Assembly (NCBI GenBank): GCA_028682985.1
Contig: JAJRAE010000014.1
Location: 1-6,489, forward strand
From: Methanobacterium sp.
GTDB taxonomy: Archaea > Methanobacteriota > Methanobacteria > Methanobacteriales > Methanobacteriaceae
DNA length: 6,489 bases
Direction: 5' to 3'
Shown here: piece by piece, positions 1-5,102 of the stretch
Layout of the letters: each line of letters opens with the position of its first letter
How positions within the stretch are numbered: position 1 is the stretch's first letter
Position numbers and translations under genes: made by a program
The notes under the pieces: model-generated
Told to the model about the DNA's origin: nothing
Seen by the model: only the letters and a program-made list of their open reading frames with translations
Databases searched by the model: none

Positions 1-364
1 CCGTAAGATTTATATTTCTACGGGCTCCGTGTATAAGATGATTTCCACCAATAGCTGCTGCATCACCATCTCCGGTGAATACCGCCACATCATGCTCTGG
101 ATTTGACAGTTTAATCCCTGTAGCAAAGCTGATTGGTCTACCGTGCGTGGTGTGGAGGGAGTCACAATCGACATATCCTGGTATACGGCTGGAGCATCCG
201 ATTCCAGATACCAGTATCAGGTTGTTAAAATCGATTTCAGCCATTTCCATTCCATTAAAGAAGGTGTTCATAACAATTCCGTTCCCACACCCGGCGCAGA
301 AAATAGTGGGAAGTCTGTCTCTCCGTAAATATTTCATAAAAGAACTTTCCCCTTGATTAGCCAT
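1..364 (-). CDS. korB: 2-oxoglutarate:ferredoxin oxidoreductase subunit beta, KorB (3' end beyond window)
   Basis: KorB is the thiamine-pyrophosphate (TPP) and iron-sulfur subunit of 2-oxoglutarate:ferredoxin oxidoreductase. In methanogens the enzyme works reductively, carboxylating succinyl-CoA to 2-oxoglutarate with reduced ferredoxin in the cytoplasm. The 121 visible codons, starting MANQGESSFMKYLRRDRLPT, carry CAGC (C23, C26) and SGIGCSSR (C57), three of the expected four ligands of the beta-subunit [4Fe-4S] cluster, followed by HTTHGR (71-76) and the TPP/Mg motif GDGDAAAIGGNH (98-109). The fourth Cys and the C-terminal half lie off the left edge. The ATG is 3 nt after the korA stop and is preceded by a GGGGG Shine-Dalgarno at 8 nt, so translation is probably coupled to korA. 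Full-length family members are about 280-290 residues. Pyruvate or 2-oxoacid oxidoreductase beta subunits are related, but the korD-korA neighbours favour Kor. Confidence 0.95.
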   Translation of the reverse strand, partial: MANQGESSFMKYLRRDRLPTIFCAGCGNGIVMNTFFNGMEMAEIDFNNLILVSGIGCSSRIPGYVDCDSLHTTHGRPISFATGIKLSNPEHDVAVFTGDGDAAAIGGNHLIHGARRNINLT

Positions 365-367
365 GTT

Positions 368-1504
368 TCAGTCCCCCTTATTTCTTGATTCCCTTATTTT
401 ATCCAGTATTTCGGTGGGTTGATGTATTTCTCCACCGATTTTGGGTAAGAGTTCTACTTCCTTATCAGGGAGTATTCTTTCTACTTCATAGCATATCTGG
501 CCCAGGTTCATTTCCACTACAATTATTTTTTGAGCTTTACTGGCTGTTTCTTTAATTAATTTTTCTGGAAAAGGCCAAACTGTTTCAAGTTTAATATATC
601 CTGCTTTAATATCGTGGTCTCTTGCTTTTTTAACCGCAGTTAGGACTGATCTTGCCGGGGCCCCGTAGGATAATGCTATTACGTCTGCATCATCTGTGAA
701 TTCATTTTTTATTCTGGTTATTTCACTGGTGTGCTTCTTTATCTTATCGCAAAGTCGGTTAACCAGTTTAGAATGAGCTTCAGGACTTGATGCATCTGGA
801 TACCCCCTCTCATCATGGGTAAGTCCGGTGATATGCATCTTATATCCGTCCCCAAATGCAGGCATAGGTGAAGTGCCGTCTGCAGGGGCTTTATAGGGCA
901 GGAAAGTTTCTGGTTTTTCTTCTGGCATCTGCCGGTAGGTTATATCCACCTTTTCGGGTATGGTTATCTTCTCCCGCATGTGCCCCACAATCTCATCACT
1001 CATGACCATAACAGGCACCCGGTATTTCTCAGCCAGGTTAAAGGCCTCTACTGTGAAGTCAAAGCATTCCTGTACCGATGATGGTGATAAGGCAATTATT
1101 TCATAGTCTCCATGGGATCCCCATCTGGCCTGCATCATATCGCTCTGGGAAGCCATGGTGGGTTGTCCAGTGGACGGCGAACCCCTCTGCATATTCACTA
1201 TCACCAGGGGTGTTTCTGTCATAACCGCGTAACCGATATGCTCCTGCATCAGGGAGAATCCGGGTCCTGAGGTAGCGGTCATTCCCTTCTGACCACCCCA
1301 CACTGCTCCTATAACTGCTCCCAGTGCTGCGATTTCATCCTCCATCTGTATGAAGGAACCTCCCTTTTTGGGGAGTAAAAGCGCCATATCCTCGGCTATC
1401 TCAGTTGAGGGTGTTATGGGGTATCCTGCGAAGAATCTGCAGCCTGCCTCAATAGCCCCCCGGGCGCAGGCCTCATTACCCTGTATAAAGAACTGCTCAT
1501 TCAT
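368..1504 (-). CDS. korA: 2-oxoglutarate:ferredoxin oxidoreductase subunit alpha, KorA
   Basis: KorA is the alpha subunit, which with KorB forms the TPP-dependent catalytic core that interconverts succinyl-CoA plus CO2 and 2-oxoglutarate, using ferredoxin. The 378 residues match the usual length for a stand-alone alpha subunit. The pyrimidine-binding domain starts at the N-terminus with YPITPSTE (28-35), EDEIAALGAVIGA (55-67) and TSGPGFSLM (78-86), and continues with GSPSTGQPT (108-116), typical of 2-oxoacid oxidoreductases. The C-terminal transketolase-like domain II shows SYGAPARS (279-286), VWPFPE (309-314) and EMNLGQ (331-336). The start is secure: the ATG follows a strong GGAGGATC site and overlaps the 3' end of korD by 8 bp. 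korB begins 3 nt after its stop, so the three genes form one operon. The related VorB and PorA families have similar folds; the partners and gene order decide for Kor. Confidence 0.96.
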   Translation of the reverse strand: MNEQFFIQGNEACARGAIEAGCRFFAGYPITPSTEIAEDMALLLPKKGGSFIQMEDEIAALGAVIGAVWGGQKGMTATSGPGFSLMQEHIGYAVMTETPLVIVNMQRGSPSTGQPTMASQSDMMQARWGSHGDYEIIALSPSSVQECFDFTVEAFNLAEKYRVPVMVMSDEIVGHMREKITIPEKVDITYRQMPEEKPETFLPYKAPADGTSPMPAFGDGYKMHITGLTHDERGYPDASSPEAHSKLVNRLCDKIKKHTSEITRIKNEFTDDADVIALSYGAPARSVLTAVKKARDHDIKAGYIKLETVWPFPEKLIKETASKAQKIIVVEMNLGQICYEVERILPDKEVELLPKIGGEIHQPTEILDKIRESRNKGD

Positions 1505-1706
1505 CCTGATCCTCCTCCACTTTTATGGCCTGATCAGGGCACATCAGGGCACATAACCCGCATTTGGTGCATTTCTCATTGTTGGCAGGGACTGGAACAT
1601 GTATCCCCTTCTTGTTCAACTCCTCTGATTCTTTATACACCTTCTTGGGACAGAATTCAGTGCATAAGTTGCACCCTTTACATAACTTTTCGTTAACAGT
1701 TATCAT
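1497..1706 (-). CDS. korD: 2-oxoglutarate:ferredoxin oxidoreductase subunit delta, KorD (2x[4Fe-4S] ferredoxin)
   Basis: This 69-residue polyferredoxin subunit carries electrons between external ferredoxin and the KorAB core. It has two bacterial-type CxxCxxCxxxCP motifs: C9-C12-C15-C19 and C46-C49-C52-C56, each for one [4Fe-4S] cluster. The spacer between the motifs holds about 26 residues (KKGIHVPVP region), as in KorD/VorD subunits rather than the shorter spacing of free clostridial ferredoxins. The C-terminus is acidic (EEDQDE). It is the first visible gene of the operon. The ATG is preceded by AAAGGTTTG, a weak Shine-Dalgarno, and its last codons contain the korA ribosome site. A general ferredoxin is possible from sequence alone, but the 8-bp overlap with korA makes the subunit role nearly certain. 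Confidence 0.94.
   Translation of the reverse strand: MITVNEKLCKGCNLCTEFCPKKVYKESEELNKKGIHVPVPANNEKCTKCGLCALMCPDQAIKVEEDQDE
1508..1518 (-). promoter_or_regulatory. korA ribosome binding site inside korD
   Basis: On the minus strand the sequence GGAGGAGGATC lies just before the korA ATG, within the last codons of korD. It closely matches the archaeal anti-Shine-Dalgarno complement (AGGAGGTGATC). Its strength fixes the korA start and supports coupled translation across the 8-bp overlap. Confidence 0.8.
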
Positions 1707-1775
1707 GTTTTACAAACCTTTGATATTATTCCTTAATACATATCCATAAAATATCCTATTAAAATTTTATTATTA
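1707..1775 (-). promoter_or_regulatory. probable promoter region of the korDAB operon
   Basis: This AT-rich stretch precedes korD and would have to hold the operon promoter if korD is the first gene. Two TATA-like elements are visible on the minus strand: AAAATTTTAATA (1768-1757), placing initiation near 1738 with a leader of about 30 nt, and GATATTTTATGG (about 1755-1744), placing it near 1725. Neither is a clear consensus and the background is AT-rich, so the region is more certain than the exact box. No clear operator was seen. Confidence 0.35.
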
Positions 1776-1829
1776 TCAGAATTTGATTGGTCTAGATTCT
1801 ATTAAGATTAAATTTATTACATTTTACTG

Positions 1830-1838
1830 AAAAACAAA
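1830..1838 (-). terminator. possible oligo-T terminator after the pseudomurein-binding protein gene
   Basis: On the minus strand, TTTGTTTTT lies 22-30 nt past the stop codon of the upstream gene and before the korD promoter region. Archaeal RNA polymerase terminates at short U tracts without needing a strong hairpin, so this is plausible. The tract is interrupted by a G and no stable stem precedes it. The rest of 1776-1860 is AT-rich and featureless. Confidence 0.35.
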
Positions 1839-1860
1839 TTAATTAATCCTATTACAAATA

Positions 1861-3234
1861 TTATTTTATTGAAACATAGCTGGGCAAGGCATTATATTTA
1901 TAATAATAATATATAATACGGCTGTACATGTAAACTATTGATTTATATCCAATTTTACCTAGACTGCTATCCACATAACCCGGGCCAACACCATTAACAT
2001 CCATAGGATATTTAATCCCTTTAGCAAGGCTTATATATTCAGATTTATAGATATTACCTGTGCTTATACCTGTTATGGGATTTTTAGGTGTTCTAAAATT
2101 TTTAAGAACCACAGAAGAATTGCTTCCAGTGCTGATTTTTATTAGGCTGTTTAAGAGTAAGGATAAGTACTGGGACGCTGTTATTTTTTTAGACCCCACT
2201 GTAATTAAACTAGGGAGTTTTCCATTGGCAGAAATATAGTCATTTACTACTTTTGAAGCTGCCCCTATTTGATTAATGGTTAAACTGGAGTAAACAGGCC
2301 CTCCTGCATATTTAGAGTCTACCAGTCCGTATTTAAATAACACATAACCTTTCGCACCGTTATTTTTGGCCATATTTATGTCTGAGTTAAGTTCATCTAA
2401 TGGTATTGCTACCGGATTATTATCCGAACGATAAGTCTGTAATCCAATGATAACCGGCTTTCCACCGGCTTTTTGCACTATGTACTTTGTACAGGTTCCA
2501 ATCCAGGATGTTTTTTGATTGTAGTTACCCTTATACACCATGGGTATCAGCATGTCCAGATATTTGGCTAGCTGACCGTAATCCTGTCCATAATAATAGG
2601 CATTACCGCCTAATTCCGGCATCAAAGCAGCTGATAAATAGATGTAAGGCTTAGAAGTAGAGTTTTGATTAATTTGATAGAGTTTGGAGTAAATGTTCTT
2701 AACAAATGAGGTGACTGTGGCCGTACCGCCTGAATATTTATAAGCATTTCCAGGATAACGGACATAGTCCAGGTGGATACCGTCCACCTGATAGTTAGAC
2801 GCTATAAAAGTTATTCTGCTGGTCAAGTAACTCATAAGCTCCGGGTTAGAGCCAGGATCAAAAAAATTTCCTTTCGAATCTTTAAAACAAGTTATCCACG
2901 CATGAATCCTAATACCAGAATCTTTAAATGCGGTTAAAAATGGTTTTAAAGTTCCATCCGGATCCTCTTTGTAGGTTAAAACAAAGACATCGGTTATTCC
3001 TGCCTTCTTAAGGGATGAAACATTGATGTTATTAACCTCTCCTGGTCCGCTGTTGATCCAGTAGCCCTTAACTGAGCTTAGAGTTGTATCTGCAGAACCT
3101 TCCATGCTTGAAATAGTTTGAGTGGAGTTATTTTCAGCAGCTAAAACCGACTCAATAGAAAATAGAATACCTATAATCAATACGAATAATATAATGACCT
3201 TTTTAATTCTAATTTTCAAAATACCCCCATCCAT
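1861..3234 (-). CDS. secreted TIM-barrel glycoside-hydrolase-like protein with pseudomurein-binding repeats
   Basis: Probably an exported cell-wall enzyme or wall-bound polysaccharide hydrolase; the substrate is not known. Counting from the ATG at 3234 (457 residues), a basic N-terminus and hydrophobic stretch (about 8-31) form a signal peptide with a likely cut after VLA or VLAA (about 32-33). Residues 55-305 resemble GHL10/DUF4015-type TIM-barrel domains: VKGYWIN near the start, GIRIHAW, and VDGIHLDYVRYPG (150-162), where D156 is a candidate catalytic or binding acid. The C-terminus has a pseudomurein-binding repeat at about 326-366 (ANGKLPSLITVGSKKI core), a second diverged copy at about 399-440 (NGVGPGYV, LGKIGYKSIVYMYSRI), and a half copy ending NALPSYVSIK. 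Five NxS/T sequons fit an exported protein. The longest reading frame opens at 3315 but would overlap the divergent gene; ATG 3234 or TTG 3219 is more likely. The repeats are clear, the catalytic role is inferred. Confidence 0.85.
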   Translation of the reverse strand: MDGGILKIRIKKVIILFVLIIGILFSIESVLAAENNSTQTISSMEGSADTTLSSVKGYWINSGPGEVNNINVSSLKKAGITDVFVLTYKEDPDGTLKPFLTAFKDSGIRIHAWITCFKDSKGNFFDPGSNPELMSYLTSRITFIASNYQVDGIHLDYVRYPGNAYKYSGGTATVTSFVKNIYSKLYQINQNSTSKPYIYLSAALMPELGGNAYYYGQDYGQLAKYLDMLIPMVYKGNYNQKTSWIGTCTKYIVQKAGGKPVIIGLQTYRSDNNPVAIPLDELNSDINMAKNNGAKGYVLFKYGLVDSKYAGGPVYSSLTINQIGAASKVVNDYISANGKLPSLITVGSKKITASQYLSLLLNSLIKISTGSNSSVVLKNFRTPKNPITGISTGNIYKSEYISLAKGIKYPMDVNGVGPGYVDSSLGKIGYKSIVYMYSRIIYYYYKYNALPSYVSIK

Positions 3235-3301
3235 ATATCTATTATGCAGGGAATGATATAAAAATATATTAATTATTTTAAAATAATAGGGATTTGAATA
3301 G
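3235..3301. promoter_or_regulatory. compact divergent promoter region
   Basis: These 67 bp separate two divergent genes and must serve both. On the minus strand TTTTTATATC (3264-3255) is a good archaeal TATA box; initiation about 25 nt downstream falls near 3234, at or next to the ATG of the wall protein. On the plus strand ATATAAAA (3256-3263) or AAATATAT (3262-3269) overlaps the same A/T block and would start transcription near 3282-3291, leaving a very short leader with AGGGAT (3288-3293) 8 nt before the ATG at 3302. The two TATA elements share bases, so simultaneous use may be limited. Box positions are read from sequence; start sites are inferred. Confidence 0.5.
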
Positions 3302-3670
3302 ATGAAACCGGACAATAAAGAAGATATTGATGTGGAATCGATAATGCAGAGTATTGAGGATTATTTTGGTTTTATACCTAAAATATTCCAGGTTTTAGCA
3401 ATGAATCCACTTGTATTGGAGGCTTATTATAATAAATTCAAGGTTTTAATGAATGACTGTTCATTAAATCCTCTAACTAAGGAATATATTTCTATTGGAG
3501 CGGCTTCTGCACTGGGTGCTGAGCATTGTTTGTTAACGCACCTGAAAGTAGCCCGGGAGTTAGGGGCAACTGATAAAGAGTTACACTTGGCTATTATTCT
3601 TGGTTCTCTAATTGCAGAGACCGATGCCCTGGCCAAATCACTGCGGGTCTTTGAAGACTTTAAACATTGA
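3302..3670 (+). CDS. carboxymuconolactone decarboxylase / AhpD-fold family protein with a single-Cys motif
   Basis: This 122-residue protein belongs to the carboxymuconolactone decarboxylase (CMD)/AhpD-like all-alpha family. The N-terminal FGFIPKIFQVLAMNP (22-36) and the conserved LTKEYISIGAASALGAEHC helix region (58-76) with CLLTH (C76, H80), followed by RELGATDKEL (85-94), follow the family pattern. AhpD proteins use ExxCxxCxxxH, in which the Cys pair acts as a redox dithiol. Here the second Cys and the His are kept, but the first Cys position is Ala73, so AxxCxxxH. A classic disulfide cycle at this site is therefore not possible, unless C53 or another protein supplies the partner. It has no signal peptide and is probably cytoplasmic. 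The ATG follows AGGGAT at 8 nt. Rubrerythrin follows 111 bp downstream on the same strand, suggesting a redox or peroxide-related role; the actual reaction is unknown. Confidence 0.82.
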   Translation: MKPDNKEDIDVESIMQSIEDYFGFIPKIFQVLAMNPLVLEAYYNKFKVLMNDCSLNPLTKEYISIGAASALGAEHCLLTHLKVARELGATDKELHLAIILGSLIAETDALAKSLRVFEDFKH

Positions 3671-3781
3671 AAATAATTATAATTAAGACTCACAACCATG
3701 GATCGTAAAGTTAAATAATGAATTAAACCATAATACAATTCAATCGTAGTAAATTGAATATTATTTATTAGGAGGCTAAAT
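3671..3781 (+). promoter_or_regulatory. rubrerythrin upstream region with promoter and half-site cluster
   Basis: This 111-bp gap has a plausible promoter: TTAAATAA (3711-3718) preceded by the purine-rich CGTAAAG, predicting initiation near 3738. A strong Shine-Dalgarno GGAGG (3771-3775) lies 6 nt before the ATG. No oligo-T tract follows the upstream gene's TGA at 3668-3670, so read-through from the CMD-like gene is also possible. An ATG-led six-codon frame at 3699 lacks a ribosome site and was not called. Confidence 0.45.
3738..3759. repeat. inverted repeat upstream of rubrerythrin (candidate operator)
   Basis: ATTCAAT (3738-3744) and ATTGAAT (3753-3759) form perfect 7-bp inverted arms around an 8-nt spacer. 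A further TGAATT at 3719-3724 pairs as an inverted copy with AATTCA at 3737-3742. The arms sit at or just past the predicted transcription start, where a repressor would block initiation. The DNA is AT-rich, so chance pairing is a real alternative. Confidence 0.4.
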
Positions 3782-4273
3782 ATGAGTACATCAGATAATT
3801 TAAAGGAAGCATTTGCTGGAGAATCACAGGCTAACCGTAAATATTTGGCTTTCGCCAAGAAAGCTGATGAAGAAGGTTATTTTCAGGTTGCCAGATTATT
3901 CAGAGCAGCTGCCGCAGCTGAGACCGTTCATGCCCATAATCATTTAACAGTTATGAATGGAATTGGAAGCACCGAAGAAAACCTGAAAGTTGCAATAGCC
4001 GGAGAAGTTGAAGAATTTAAAAAGATGTATCCTGCTTTCATAAAGGAGTCAAAAGAAGAGGATAATGAAGCAGCCACCTGGTCATTTGATGTTGCCAACA
4101 GGGTAGAGGAAATACATGCCCTGTTGTATGAAAATGCTCTGGAAACCCTGGGAAAGAATGTGGAAACCATCTATTACGTTTGTAATTTCTGTGGAAACAC
4201 AGTAGAAAAAGTAGCCCCAGATTTATGTCCCATTTGCGGAGCCCCCAAGAAAGAATTCAAAAAGTTAGATTAA
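3782..4273 (+). CDS. rbr: rubrerythrin
   Basis: Rubrerythrin is a cytoplasmic non-heme diiron protein that reduces hydrogen peroxide to water, with electrons from rubredoxin or NAD(P)H-linked reductases, and protects anaerobes from oxygen. The 163 residues show the full set of parts. The four-helix ferritin-like domain (about 1-125) carries E14 (AGESQANRKY), E47 and H50 (ETVH), E75 and E78 (GEVEEF), E109 and H112 (EEIH), matching the two ExxH/ExxE sets of the family. The C-terminal rubredoxin-like domain (about 130-163) binds one Fe through C134, C137 (CNFCG) and C149, C152 (CPICGAP). It is slightly shorter than the Desulfovibrio form (about 190) but typical for the compact archaeal and clostridial type. 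The start is fixed by GGAGG 6 nt upstream. It lies beside an AhpD-like gene, and a half-site cluster in its leader hints at redox control. Identity is firm. Confidence 0.97.
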   Translation: MSTSDNLKEAFAGESQANRKYLAFAKKADEEGYFQVARLFRAAAAAETVHAHNHLTVMNGIGSTEENLKVAIAGEVEEFKKMYPAFIKESKEEDNEAATWSFDVANRVEEIHALLYENALETLGKNVETIYYVCNFCGNTVEKVAPDLCPICGAPKKEFKKLD

Positions 4274-4284
4274 CAATTTAAAAC

Positions 4285-4299
4285 TTTTTTATTTTTTTT
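4285..4299 (+). terminator. oligo-T terminator after rubrerythrin
   Basis: T6, one A, then T8 begins 11 nt after the rubrerythrin TAA. This is a good archaeal U-tract terminator. The end of the tract runs into TTTATATAA (4297-4305), which resembles a TATA box. That box lies only about 13 nt from the next ATG, too close to drive a transcript carrying the start codon. AATTTAAAAC (4275-4284) is better spaced for a promoter, with initiation near 4305. Confidence 0.65.
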
Positions 4300-4313
4300 A
4301 TATAATTAGCATT

Positions 4314-5057
4314 ATGAAGATACAGAATTCCAAAAAGAAAATAATCTTACTTGTAATTTTAATTCTATTAGTGATGGCCCTGATTGGCTTTGTAGTCTAT
4401 GTCTCAGACTACTACCATGCTGATAGCCGGGCATTATCTGCTCTGAACAACACTTCTTCTTACACCGTTAATAACAGCGCTGATTTTATAACTTTCACAC
4501 CTACAGTTAACAAAAGCAGCACTGGATTAATAATCTATCCCGGAGCTAAAGTTGAAGCTGAATCATACGCTGTCATGGCATCAGAAATAGCACTCAGAGG
4601 ATATACCACAGTTATAGTGAAAATGCCATTCAACTTAGCAATTTTTGATGTTAATAAGGCAGACCAGGTAATTAACAATCATCCGGAGATTAAAGTCTGG
4701 GCCATTGCCGGGCATTCCCTGGGAGGTGTTTTTGCATCTGACTATGCCCTTAATCACCAGGATAAAATTAAAGGAGTGATTTATCTGGCTAGTTATCCAA
4801 ATAACAACGCGTCTAACGCCACATTTAAAGGTTTACTCATAAGAGGTACTGAGGATAATCTCACCACCAGTGATGATATCTCAAAAAATATGGATAAGTT
4901 CCCAGCCAACACCACATTCATCTATATAACAGGAGGAAACCACTTCAATGTGGGTGATTACGGTATTCAAAAGGGTGATAACAACAGCACTATCTTCAGG
5001 GAGGGACAACAGGTCCAGAATGTAATGTATATAGTGGAATTTCTTAACTCTTTATAG
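4314..5057 (+). CDS. membrane-anchored alpha/beta hydrolase
   Basis: A 247-residue serine alpha/beta hydrolase of the Abhydrolase_5 type, substrate unknown. After a basic N-terminus (KKK at 7-9), one hydrophobic segment (about 10-31) should anchor it with the catalytic domain outside. The domain shows GLIIYPGAKVEAESY (71-85), which forms the oxyanion-hole region, the nucleophile elbow GHSLGG (S135), RGTEDNLT (177-184) with D181 or E180 as the likely acid, and GGNHFNVGDYG (207-217) with H210 as the base, so the triad looks complete. Ten NxS/T sequons (N45, N46, N53, N66, N165, N168, N182, N199, N223, N224) fit an extracytoplasmic, glycosylated protein. No Shine-Dalgarno is visible before the ATG, so a leaderless or very short-leader transcript is likely. 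It follows rubrerythrin by 40 bp but an oligo-T tract lies between, so a shared operon is doubtful. Esterase, lipase or dienelactone-hydrolase-like activity cannot be told apart here. Confidence 0.86.
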   Translation: MKIQNSKKKIILLVILILLVMALIGFVVYVSDYYHADSRALSALNNTSSYTVNNSADFITFTPTVNKSSTGLIIYPGAKVEAESYAVMASEIALRGYTTVIVKMPFNLAIFDVNKADQVINNHPEIKVWAIAGHSLGGVFASDYALNHQDKIKGVIYLASYPNNNASNATFKGLLIRGTEDNLTTSDDISKNMDKFPANTTFIYITGGNHFNVGDYGIQKGDNNSTIFREGQQVQNVMYIVEFLNSL

Positions 5058-5078
5058 ATAATAATATCTCAATTTTTT
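5056..5078 (+). terminator. possible terminator of the alpha/beta hydrolase gene
   Basis: AGATA (5056-5060) and TATCT (5065-5069) can form a short 5-bp stem with a 4-nt loop, followed by T6 at 5073-5078. The stem is weak, but archaeal termination depends mainly on the U tract. The gap to 5102 lies between convergent genes. No clear U tract was seen on the minus strand for the opposing gene. Confidence 0.45.
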
Positions 5079-5102
5079 GAATAATCCATTTACTTATTTT
5101 AT

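Noticed and set aside
75..356. Plus-strand open frame of 93 codons opposite korB
   Set aside because: korB reads through the same region on the minus strand with its cofactor motifs intact. The plus-strand frame has no family features.
1834..1850. TTAATTAA-type palindrome between the wall protein and korD
   Set aside because: It is a low-complexity AT palindrome, expected by chance in such DNA, and there is no second copy or neighbouring motif to give it meaning.
3235..3315. N-terminal extension of the pseudomurein-binding protein to an ATG at 3315
   Set aside because: It would overlap the start of the divergent CMD-like gene and translate the shared promoter region. The extra 27 residues place a second hydrophobic stretch before the true signal peptide, and no ribosome site precedes it.
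3699..3719. Six-codon ATG frame (MDRKVK) upstream of rubrerythrin
   Set aside because: No ribosome site and no conserved feature; it overlaps the likely TATA box, so it would not be transcribed from that promoter.
3427..3858. Open frame of 143 codons on the minus strand
   Set aside because: It lies antisense to the CMD-like gene, the rubrerythrin promoter and the rubrerythrin start. It has no recognisable domain and no ribosome site, so it is a shadow.
4297..4305. TTTATATAA as the promoter TATA box of the alpha/beta hydrolase
   Set aside because: Initiation about 25 nt downstream would fall inside the coding sequence, past the ATG and the basic N-terminus. It is better explained as the end of the oligo-T/AT-rich terminator.
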